From Whitmania pigra (Eukaryota > Annelida > Clitellata > Hirudinida > Haemopidae): 64,000 bases of DNA. Both the position numbers and the translations under genes were made by a program. The stretch covers positions 946,001 through 1,010,000 of the forward strand of contig JAJTWR010000272.1 of assembly GCA_021613335.1 (NCBI GenBank), in the 5' to 3' direction. Under the pieces are notes generated by a model, which was not told the DNA's origin, did not search any database, and saw only the letters and a program-made list of their open reading frames with translations. This document shows positions 22,079-32,965 of the stretch, one piece after another (the stretch's first letter is position 1; each line of letters opens with the position of its first letter).

Positions 22079-24149
22079 ATGAGAAGAATTAAATTATTTA
22101 GCGTAGCAGTTGGCCGGACGCTACAGGTCACTCTCCTGCGATTTCAGGTAAGCAAACAGCTCATTCTTTGCGGTTACGTTGCTTGAATTTAGCGATTACT
22201 AAAAGACATTTTATTTGTCTTGATCAGTATTATGACATTGGAAGTGCTATTTGCAATAGTTTTGTTCAACCGTTTTATTTGGTGTACATTTGTTAATTCC
22301 AGCCTACATGTCCGATTCAAGAACTCCGTGCCCCAATAAGCAGTGTCGCCAATCCCAGTTTATTATTCAAATCATCGGGAGTTAAATTATTTCGAGAATG
22401 CCGTCTTATTGCATGGAGCAGTTCTTCAAAAGGCATTTTATTGAATCCTAACAGACTGCTCGTTAATAAAACATGCTTGAGGCACACTAGTCCTTTACCA
22501 AAAGAAACTGAATCACGGAACTTTGCTTCATCAGTCATTGAACCAAAGCTGACTTTAAATGAGGATGAAAAGTTGAGGCAGCAGAATTCTGAAGAGTGGA
22601 AGGAGATTCGACCTAACTACAGCGTTAAACCGTACCTCAGCCTCGCAAAAATTAAGCTGACAAGTAATTTTTGGATTTTGCAAACAAATCACTGTACAGA
22701 TTTTATATTTCAAATTGATTAAATTGATTTTTTATTGCACAGGCTTCGTCATGATGACAGCGATGGCCGGGTACGCAGCAGCTCCTTGTACTTTCCATTT
22801 GCCCACCTTTCTTTCATGTTCTGCCGGTGTTTTATTAACTTCTTCTGCAGCAAATACCATCAATCAAGTATGTGCATGCTATTCTTTTGTGGCATCTATT
22901 TTGAATTCATTTCAATTAGAATGATATTTATGCATTGCTGAGTTTTAAAGTACACAATACCAAATATATCTTCGGTTACATTTAACATTTTAAGTAAAAC
23001 TAAAGCTGACCATTACTGGTTGTATTAATTATTGCTCGATACAATATGTATATGTATATGTTCATGATTTGTGCTTGTTTGACCTTGAACGACATGACCT
23101 TCATCCAATGTCACGGTTAATTATTTGTCATCATAAGATCTTCGAGGTCCCTTACGACTCTCAAATGTCTCGAACGATGAACAGACCGCTGGTGAAAGGA
23201 TTGGTCACGTAAGTCACTCATCGTCAATAAAATTTCGATCGCTTCTTTCACAAATGGCTTTTCATGACTCCTTAAATCATTCCCCTCAGACCACAGCAGG
23301 CCATGGCATTTGCTGGCCTGTCCAGCTCCGTGGGTGTCTTGACCCTTCTCTGCGGGGCCAATGCACTGACTGCTGCACTCGGCCTCTCGAACATACTCAT
23401 CTACACTCTCATGTATACTCCCATGAAAAGAACAAACATCGCCAACACCTGGGTGGGATCCATCGTGGGTGCACTGCCCCCCATGATGGGATGGGTAGCT
23501 GCCACTGGTCATCTGGATGCCGGTTGGTTCATATGAATGAATGAATAAATGAACGAAGTCAGTGAGTAGTCACCTAGTATACAGGACATATATAGTTCAA
23601 TACTACTACTGATTCAACATTTATGTGACTTTATAAACAAATTTGTTTTGTATGCAAATAAGGACATTTAGTTAGATATTATTTAAACTACGTCATTGCA
23701 GTGTAATTTTCAGCTTAATCTTTTGTCGACCAGGGGCTTGGCTATTGGGAGGAGTCCTGTTTGCATGGCAATTCCCTCACTTCTGCGCCCTTAGCTGGAA
23801 CCTTCAGTCCGACTACTCGAGAGCAGGCTACAGAATGATGTCCGTCGTAAATCCGGATCTTTGCAAGAAGGTCGCCCTCAGGTACAGTCTTGTTCTCACT
23901 GGCCTGACATTCCTCTTTCCCATCTGTGATGTCACCAGTTGGCCGGTAGCCTTTTGCTCGCTGCCGATAAACGGATACCTGAACTACCTCTCCTGGCAGT
24001 TCTACTCCAATGGAGATAGCAGTTCGGCCAGGAAACTATTCAAATTCAGCCTCGTCTATCTTCCTCTGATTCTCATTCTTATAATTGCCGGCAAAAGACA
24101 GAACGGAATGGAGGACGCGGTCGTCGAAAAGGATGATCGCGAAGCCTAA
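22079..24149 (+). CDS. COX10: protoheme IX farnesyltransferase, mitochondrial (heme O synthase)
   Basis: COX10 is an inner-membrane UbiA-family prenyltransferase that adds farnesyl to heme B to make heme O, the first step towards heme A of cytochrome oxidase. Six exons, 22079-22147, 22303-22663, 22743-22867, 23138-23208, 23290-23522 and 23734-24149, give 424 residues (human 443). The start [16 protein letters not shown] is basic and amphipathic, as expected of a mitochondrial presequence. [10 protein letters not shown] opens the membrane domain. The active-site block [20 protein letters not shown], then RPLVKG carries the conserved Asn, Asp and Arg residues that bind prenyl diphosphate and Mg. 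[26 protein letters not shown] and [22 protein letters not shown] follow as in the family. Several hydrophobic segments fit about eight membrane spans. The sequence appears intact. Confidence 0.95.
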
Positions 24150-24653
24150 TTATCCGTGCTAAGAATAAATCTTGCCTTGAATTATTTCGATTGCAAAATT
24201 CACATTAATGACTCTAAATAAAATGAATCACATCGTCAAGTAATCTCATTTTTTGAAAATCTGATTCTGAAGCATCGTATTTAGTCGGAAAATGCGTCGC
24301 CCAGATTTACAGGACTGTGTATAGTTCACGTGATGACATTAAAGCGCGACAATTTTTCTATTTACTTTAAATAAATGATGGTGATGATGAAAATAATTTA
24401 TTTATTTTTGTTAGTTTTTAATAAATAAGTATTTATCACTTCATTAAACTGGGGAAGCAGGCTATTATAATGTTATCTTGCATGTTATGCAGTCATACGC
24501 ATGAATTTAATGTTTGTTAATTTATGATGATATAAATGCAGCATTAGAACATGGAATTTATTCATGCTCAATTTTATTTTAAATTTATTGTTACTTATTG
24601 GTACTTTGTATCAAGTATTGCAAATATGCTGGAATAACATCAAAAGTTGGTAA
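24150..24653. other. intergenic between COX10 and the inverted paralogue
   Basis: AT-rich, with nothing recognised besides the COX10 polyadenylation signal. Confidence 0.4.
24164..24169 (+). promoter_or_regulatory. polyadenylation signal of COX10
   Basis: AATAAA lies 15 bases after the stop codon. Confidence 0.5.
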
Positions 24654-25461
24654 TTACACATCTTTGGGCTTGCTGTTGTCGACAAAGTACAACATTTCCT
24701 CAGCGGCCTAAAAGACAAAAAAAACAATTATTGCAATACTTAATTTAAATTACCATGAAAAATATTGATGCATGAATTATTTTGTAGCAGTTCATGGCTA
24801 AATATTTAATTGTTTCTGTTGAAACAGCAAGTGATTTGAAATATTTTGAAAGTAACATTGATTATAGCAATTGCTAATTATTGTTATAATGTGTTATATT
24901 ATTGTTTACATTAAGCTAATTTAAAAACCAACTTGTTCCCGTCACAATACCGCTGTCATCTTCCCCATAGATGACGTCATCGATTTCGAAAATTGTGGAA
25001 TCTGATACTTTAGGGAGCTGAAAATTTAGAAAGTTTTAAATACTTCTAAACAGATAGGGTCATTTAAAAAGACAAGATTAACTAAAAATTAATTAAAACC
25101 TCAAATTGGTTTAATTTCAGAATACTTTCTGGCAATTTCTAAAATTAAGATCAGATGATGGAAGCTCGCCTTCAAGGAGTCATTAGAGAATCCAAAGCTA
25201 AATTTTAAAACCAGTTTTACGTTTACAATAATTAGTAATTGTTATAATTAATAATACATTAATGTGGTAAAATATTATATCTCAAAACGTGCTCAGCGTG
25301 TGAATTATCTTCAAAAGAAACAATGTAACTATTATCACTTAATTTATTGTCTAATAATAATAAAAATAATAATAATAATAACAATTATTATCTTTCAATT
25401 CATACCATATATTTTGATTTCATTTTTAATTCATTCATTTTCTTAACCAGATTCTGAGGAT
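24654..25461 (-). pseudogene. shortened inverted paralogue of the gene at 3211-7254
   Basis: Four blocks on the minus strand match exons of the 3211-7254 gene in order. 25461-25406 reads DPQNLVKKMNELK, like exon 2. 25138-25100 corresponds to exon 3. 25017-24933 reads LPKVSDSTIFEIDDVIYGED, then DSGIVTG, against LPKVSDATIFEIDDVIYGED in exon 4. 24707-24654 reads AAEEMLYFVDNSKPKDV and a stop, like the last exon. Exons 5 to 13 are absent: exon 4 and the last exon are separated by only about 225 bases. Splice signals are kept at each block, so a short transcript of perhaps 60-80 codons is possible. The exon 3 to exon 4 phase fits only if exon 3 is read in another frame than in the long copy. I therefore call it a pseudogene with moderate confidence; a small derived gene is the alternative. 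Confidence 0.65.
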
Positions 25462-27928
25462 CTGTAAGATGGAAATAAATCTGTCTGAAAAATATTAAAA
25501 ATACTAACAATAACAAACCCCAAGTTACTAAGTGAATTTTAATATTACCAAACGATGTGTTTTACAAATTGAATCATTTGTTTTAAAAAATCAAATAAAA
25601 GTTTGTTTCCTTCTGCTTTTTATCATTTTTAATCATTTAAAAAATAGTTAGAATGCTAAAAAGCGTTTTGTCTTTAATTTGGTTTCTATCGAATTGGCCT
25701 CGATTCAATTCCCTCTTTAGCAGAATACTTGGAACGCCATGCAAGTAATACGAACGGTTTTTCAGTCGACCCTTCTTAGAGACTTTGACTAGAGTTTGTG
25801 GTTTGGTGCCCTGTTTTGAGTCACAAAGATACACAAAGAAACAGTTACTATGTTAGGAATGGTCGAAAGTCCAGCTTATTCATTCTTTTGATAAATAAAA
25901 TGTGCTGAAAAAAAGTTATTTGATTTTTAGAGAACCCGAGACCGCAAAGAAGCCTGGATTTAAACGAAGCTGCGTAAAAATGAAAGACTTTGCACTTGTT
26001 TATAGAAAAATGTAATCATCAGCCTTGACAAGTAAGCCATTTGTTGTTTGAATACGAGCCGATTGATTTATTTCGATTGCAGGCACCGCCGGCTTTAAAA
26101 ACGCTTATTTTGTGTTCGAAACACTCGTGGATGGATTTTTTTTTCAATCTGCTAAAAAATAACCAAATATTTATTAATACATAACTGTTTAACTAGTTGT
26201 TAACGAGTTTAAACAAATAGGTTTAAACAAATATGGGATGAGTTTGGATGCAACCTTTTGGAAAAAAAGTACATTAAGAAAAAAAATGGATAAAATAAAT
26301 TAAATTCCTCCAACACAATGGCGGATATTAAGCTCCATTTTGATTTCGAAAGTCTTTGCAATCGAGTAGTTCGACTAGTAGCAGTAGTACGAGGGATATA
26401 AAATGCAACCGATATCTGAGCTCATCGCCCAAAGCTGATGCTGCGCATAATTTACATTTCGTCAGCATGAATCTAAAAAAAAAACAATTGAAACACAGCC
26501 ATCGACCGCATAAAATATAATTTTTTTTGTAAAAAACAGACTTTTAAAAGGCCTGCTATGAATAAGTTATGATTAAGAGTCGGATTTAGTAAAGGAAACT
26601 AACGGAATGTTTAAAAAAAATTATCTTTAAAATAACAGAGCAAGCGTGAAAACAGCCTCAGTTAATCGACGATTCATAATATCCTTTCTACGACTCAGGA
26701 AATCTTTGTTTTTGGCATTTTTTCGTGCCAAGAAGTTTTTGAAGCTATTTTTGTTTGTTGTAAGGATTACAATGAAAGTGTGAATAAAAATATGAAAGTG
26801 TGCAGATGGAAGAAAAAAAAACTTAAAAAATAACTATATTTGCACCCGGATTTAAATGAGATGCATTTATCAAAAACATGCAAATTCTGTAAAGAAAGAT
26901 GGTTAATTTTAATGGTTAAAATTCTGAAGTTTCGTCTGTTAAACGGTCAAAAGTAAGTAGCATTCGACATGACTAGGTTCGAATCTTGTTTATAATTCGT
27001 TGAGAAGCCTTGGAATGGAGATGCAAGTGAGTCATCTGAGCAGATGCAACCGTAAATAGAAAAATACTGTGTTTATGGACACATTATTGACTTCAATCCA
27101 CTTGGTTTGGCCATAGTACAGCTAAACACTCTATAGCGTATAAGTATTCCATAGAATACTTTCGAAAGTCCAAGAATATTTTTATATTTTATTTTTAGAT
27201 TTTTATATTATTAGTTCAAGAATTTCAATTAGTTTCAAGGGAAACCTTTTTATTTCTACTGTCTGGAAAATTTCCTCTCAAGTTAAAAAAAAAAAATAAT
27301 ATAAAGTAGGACAACTTCAATAAACAGCGAAAAAAATTGAAATGATTGAATGGCTCGGAGAAATCTTAATTGAAATCGTTCGCTAAAACAGATCGGATAA
27401 TTTCATAACCTGAGGCGTAAAATACACTCCTTGATTGGAAACGTCTGAGGAGATAAGATAAATTTATTGCTCTGCACCGACTTGACGCTAGCATGACGAA
27501 TGGTCTGCTCTAATTTCAACGCGCAATTATCCCCATTTTACGAATAAAAAGCCAGAATGCTTTCAGAATTAAAAGGGAAAATAAGTTTTGATTGAAAACA
27601 ACTTTAGTGGAGAAGAAATCTTCTCTACAATTTTCAGCAAGTTACATCCAGTAATATTTTCGTCGGTCAGAAAACATCCTGGCGAAACTTCTCCTTGTTG
27701 TTTATTTTTTAAACGTCAAAGTTCCCTTCGGAAAAGTCGCTATTATTGCTGGGAAGTCATTCGTCAAAATGTTTTCCGAAATATTTTGATTTCGCTCGAA
27801 TCTTCCGGACGTATTTAAAGCACCAGCTATCTGGCTCACGGCGGTCCTTTTATAGCGGAACCTGTCGCCGCGTTCGCTAAGCTCTCCTCGAAACGTAACG
27901 AGCCGGTTTTACGCTAGAAACGGGAAAA
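25462..27928. other. intergenic, upstream of the P450 gene
   Basis: About 2.5 kb of AT-rich sequence with no supported gene. Small open frames at 25637-25834 (minus) and 27588-27818 (plus) show no family resemblance and no splice support. TTTTATAG at 27848-27855, 74 bases before the P450 start codon, could be a TATA-like element. Confidence 0.4.
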
Positions 27929-30900
27929 ATGATTATGAATTTCACGTCCGTCGACTGGTACTTGGTCGTCTTTGTAACTGTTCTGACGTTCCTGAAATTG
28001 AGCAACATTTCCTATCTCAAGATTGGCTTTCTCAGGAACTTTTTCCGTCGGAATGTCATGTACTGGAGTCTTCCAGGTCCGCAGGGTCTTCCGTTTGTAG
28101 GAAGTGCCTTGAAAGTCAACAAGGCAAGACCCTACGAGACTTTCCACGAGTGGGCAAAGAAGTATGGAAGCATTTACCTCGTCAATCTCTTCGGAAAGAA
28201 AATTCTCGTTCTGAGCAGTTCAGAAGTAAGTGTTTTGTCAATTTTTTTTTTTTTTTTGTAGGTCCGCTGCTCGAGCCAGGCGTTAGGACTTGATTTGAAT
28301 TGTTTTAACTTTAATTAGCAATTCATTTGAATTTTTAAATAGGAAGCCATGCAAAATTGTTGAATTGATTTCATGTTAAAAGCTAGCTTTATCAGCCTGC
28401 TCTCGTCAAAACATCGTCCGTAATATCGACATTTTATAATAGGATAAAATTTAATTTTCGGCGTCAATTTTAAAATTATTTTAAATCTATTATTTGCATA
28501 TTTTTCAATTACTCCTCATTTAAAAGCGAGTCTAAACTTAACACGCTATACTCTGAAATTCGGCATAATTATTATCAGTGGTCTTAAGCTCAGATGGCGC
28601 GACTAGACTTCGTCAATTAATAGGTCAATGAACATTTTTTTCATCTGACATTGGTTTATTTAAAGTAACATAAGACTTGACTTTGGTGCCTGGTTTGCGC
28701 TATTTGTAGTCCGCCTTTACTTGTCAAGATACGTGGGTACTTCGGCACGAGTTTAGCTGCAATTTGAATATAATAGGAATTTGATTTGCTAATGATTACT
28801 AATGTAGACGACATTTGTAAATGTTGGAGGCGTATTTCGTTCCATTGTTTTGCACGTTGTCCTGAGTCTCTTGCGGACGTCAGAGCTCATGAAATATGGC
28901 CAGTTAATTCTGTCCAATTATCCAAGAACTTTATCATTTAGACCAAATTGAAATCTCTGATATGCTGTTTGATTGGTTGTTGATTCCCTATTAAAAATAA
29001 ATGTATTTATTTATTTATTAGCATTACTTATGATATTTGCAAAGTGACTTTTAAAAGTGGATTTCACTTCTTCGAAACTTCGCGTTAAGAAATAAGCTCA
29101 ATAAGTAATTACTGGTGATTAAAACCTGGCTTAATACATTAATAAAAAACATGACGAAATACTTCTACTAAAAAAGTGTGACAAGAATGTAAATACGAAC
29201 AACCTTTTCAACCACCTAAGGCCATCTACGAAGCCCTCATCACAAGAGGTCAGGATTACTCCGGCAGACCCGCCCTATACTACAGGTCAAAGTTCATGTC
29301 AGACGGAAGCCAGGACATCGTCTCCGCTTCTCCAGGTCCAGTTTGGTCGATTCTTAGGAAAGCCGTGCAGAGGGAGATGAAGAAATACGACCCAGGATAC
29401 CAGAGGCTAGAGTACCTAACCAATCTGATTATTGACGACCTGCTCGAAGATTTTAGAAAGCAACAGGGCAATCCATTTGACATGAGGGAGACCTTCTTCA
29501 CGTCCATTCTAAACGTGACCTTCCTCTTTCTCATCGGGGACAAGCTCAGTAAGGACGACCCCAAGCTGGCAAAGACTAAGAAGCTGATCGAGATCGTCAC
29601 CAGGGTCATGAACGTCGGAGGCAAAGGAGCCGAACTCGATTACTTTCCCTGGTTGAGACATTTCGGCAACAAGACTTACAAAGAAATCATGGAGGCCAAG
29701 AAAATCAGGGACGAGATCTTCGACTGGATTTCAGATAAAGTACGATATGACCTGGAACATGGTAATTGGTATTTGTGCTATCCCACTCTTTTGTTGTCAC
29801 TTAATTCAAATGATGTTGTAATGGGGTAATAATTGCTTATAATTATTTATAAAATGTAATTGCTAACTTTAATAAGTATAAATCCTAAGTTATAATTGCT
29901 AATTATAATATTAATTAATACTCTGGTAAAATTATTAATCTTAATAATCAATCAATCAATTTAATAATTAATTAATTAATTATACAATTTAATTATTTCA
30001 TTTGAATAATTATTTCATTTAAAGGAACTGACAACGTAGGGGTCATCCATGGGTTTGAGTTGCTACTTCGTGAAGAAAGAGAAAACCTAAACTCCACCAA
30101 TGTCAAACTGGCAATGGTCAATCTTCTCATAGGTTGTCCTTCAAATTATTATTATTTTTTAATATTATTTCAAATTTATTAATATTATTTGTATTATTTT
30201 ATGGAGAAATATGATGGGTTGGTTATCATGATGATGTGAGTAAGATGCATATATTTGTAGATGCTTCTAGCTTCGTTGTCGCTGTTGTGAGGATAGGCTT
30301 AAAGTTGTCAAGAATTATTTAAAAAATTATTATCAACATAACAAAGTTCACCTATTTTGGTTTGTTAATTCATCATTAAGAATTATAATTCATCGAATAT
30401 GAATTAAACTGCTGACATAAAGATAAATAACCATCCATCTTGGACCGAACAGGTAGCGTCTCTTCAACACACAACTACCTGTATCTCTTCTGCAACCTCA
30501 TGATCCACTATTCACGAGTTCAAACAAAACTCAGACAGGAAATCGACGGAGTTCTCGGCAGGAATCGAAAAGCCGCCCTGTCGGACCAGGAAAGAATGCA
30601 CTACGTCCGAGCCACATTGATAGAGTTGCTTAGGTTTGGCAGCTTGAGCCCCATCCTTATTCCGCACTGTACCACGGTCGACACCAAGATCGGCGAGTAC
30701 CCGGTACCTGCCAATACCACGGTCTTCATGAACTCCAGAGTCGTCCACCACGACCCGGAATTGTGGAAGGATCCGCTCGAGTTTAGACCGGAAAGATTCA
30801 TCAACGAAGATGACGGAACTCTGGTGAGCTCGGACCACATTTCACGCAGGAGTCTTCTCTCTTTCGGCGGGGGACCGAGGGCTTGCCCGGGCAAAGTGTT

Positions 30901-31063
30901 GGCCCTTTCAAGGATGTTTCTCGTGGTGACGAACGTTCTCCAGAACTTCACCATCGAACCAGATGAGAGCAAGCCTCCCACTACTTGCGATCCACGGACA
31001 TTCGACTTGGGGCTAGTTTTGCGTCCATCAGCCTTCACGGCCAGGTTGCTGCCCCGTCCTTGA
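27929..31063 (+). CDS. cytochrome P450, CYP2 clan, microsomal
   Basis: Four exons, 27929-28225, 29221-29761, 30025-30132 and 30453-31063, give 518 residues, the usual P450 size. The N-terminus has a hydrophobic anchor (WYLVVFVTVLTFLKL) followed by the proline-rich hinge LPGPQGLPFVGS. The C-helix region has WSILRKAVQREM. The K-helix ExxR is IELLRF. The meander has FRPERFINEDDG and the haem loop is FGGGPRACPGKVLAL with the Cys ligand. The PPGP-type hinge, the FDxR(D)-like segments and the loop resemble CYP2-clan enzymes such as CYP1, CYP17 and CYP21. The I-helix is odd: where AGTETT is expected the protein reads GSVSST, lacking the acid and one Thr used in oxygen activation. Substrate cannot be inferred. 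Introns 1 and 3 are AT-rich. Confidence 0.93.
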
Positions 31064-32072
31064 AGATTCGGGAGAAAGAAGTCGTGAGATTTTCATGGGA
31101 ATCAAGAACAATTCAAGTTACTGTTTGCTTAAAACTCGATGTTTTATACCAAATCGTTATCATGTTCTGTGTTGACAATGTTTGCAATGTTTACAATGTT
31201 TACTTGTTCTTCGTATTTTCAGGCATAAAATGTCTTTAATGTGTACATTGATTTGGATACGGGGAGTAGCATAATGTGGATGGTTGTAGTGAATTGAAAC
31301 TGCCTGATGAAAGCTGAACGGAGGCATTATTAAAGCGACGAGGGATAGAATGAGAGCGATGGAGTCATATTGCAAATTATATCTTCAACCTAATTGTTAA
31401 TACCTATTTGGATTACTTAAGCCCAGGTTATAACAGTGTGTTTCTAGAAATCACAGCAATCGTCGAGCAGCATTCACAAAACATTTTTGTCGAACAACAA
31501 AACACCAACTATCTTTACAGCTATGACTCATCTGTTTATTGAATATTTACGGAATAAATCAAATTATAAATCTTCTCCTCCTCCTCGTCCACAAAATCCA
31601 GATTTCACAGCAGGTAACACTGCATCGCCTTGAAAATTAACAATTGAATATTAACAATATTACTCAGTAATTACATATCATCGATCCAAAATGTAATTGT
31701 AGTTCATTATAATTAATATCGTAAATAATGTCAATATCATAAATAAAATGTCATGTATTTTTCCAGTCCCTTTCATTCTCATAAATTTCAATCAACTTTC
31801 AATCAGCAGACGTTAGAGGTTTGAAAATCGCACCTCGAGACATTTCTTTACTTCATGCTGTTCTGACAAGTTGTGACAGCCGAAAATGAATTATAATGTC
31901 AAATTTTCAGCTTCTGAAAAAGGTATTCCCCATTCTAAGTCACCAAAAACCAAGAATCCTCAAAGCCTGAGGCACAAAATGGTCATAAAAAGGGCAAAAC
32001 TTATCTCAAATTTCGTGAAATTAACGAGAATTCGCTAAAACAGCCACGCGAACTCTCGCCCAAGAATTATTA

Positions 32073-32166
<94 letters not shown>

Positions 32167-32965
32167 TATTATTATTATTATTATCATCATCATCACCAGT
32201 GAATTGATTCAGTTCATCGTGCATAATAAAGAGAATTTCATGAATACTTTCTTAACAGACATTGGCATTTCACAGCACCTGGGTAATAAATCATTCAGGT
32301 TGCCGCCCTATTTAAGTACCTTTTGTCCGTCAACATTGTCCCACTCGTCAAGTTAATCTGAGGACATAAACTACTACAACTATTACAGCTACCTTTTGAT
32401 ATTCTACTGTTTGACAGGGCTATGACGCCATGGATTATGAAAAGGTTTAGAAGAATTTGATTTTTACAAGAATAACAAGTCTAACGACTAGTAATACAAA
32501 TATCTTTGCATAGTTATCAAACATAATTTTCGAACCGCTTAAACATGCCAATGCTCGAATAATATTAAATTCGAAATCTGTAATTAATCTTTAGTCAATA
32601 AATGCTTTTTCCTCTTAATATATTTGATATATTTAAGTTATTAAGAAGTATTCTACTTGTTTAGTTTTAAAATACCAGCCAATGAGTGAGGATCCAGTTC
32701 CAAGGCGCTAGGTGCGGTTCTTGCAGCGACACAGCAGGAGCCTTTAAAAAGAAACTTTAAGTGACTTTAGGGAGTCACAAGTTTTGAAGAGCTAAAAATG
32801 ATTCATAAACAAGTCTTCAGTCAATTTGCTTTCAGTTTAATAAGTGTTCCATGGTGTTAATTCATTCATTACCTGCTATAAAATCAATTGTAGTTGGGTA
32901 TCATCGACTTATGAGCGATAAATATTACTTACTTTTGAGTTAAATCGTTTTTTTTTTTTGGTAAA
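31064..32965. other. intergenic with a TTA microsatellite
   Basis: Holds the presumed P450 3' UTR, an ATT/TTA run (separate entry) and AT-rich DNA. No further gene seen. Confidence 0.4.
32068..32186. repeat. (TTA)n microsatellite
   Basis: About 119 bases of TTA/ATT with few interruptions, running into (ATC)n at 32183-32197. Confidence 0.95.

Noticed and set aside
26900..27010. Possible tRNA, because GGTTCGAATC at 26976-26985 fits a B box
   Set aside because: No A box, anticodon stem or acceptor pairing could be found at the right distance.
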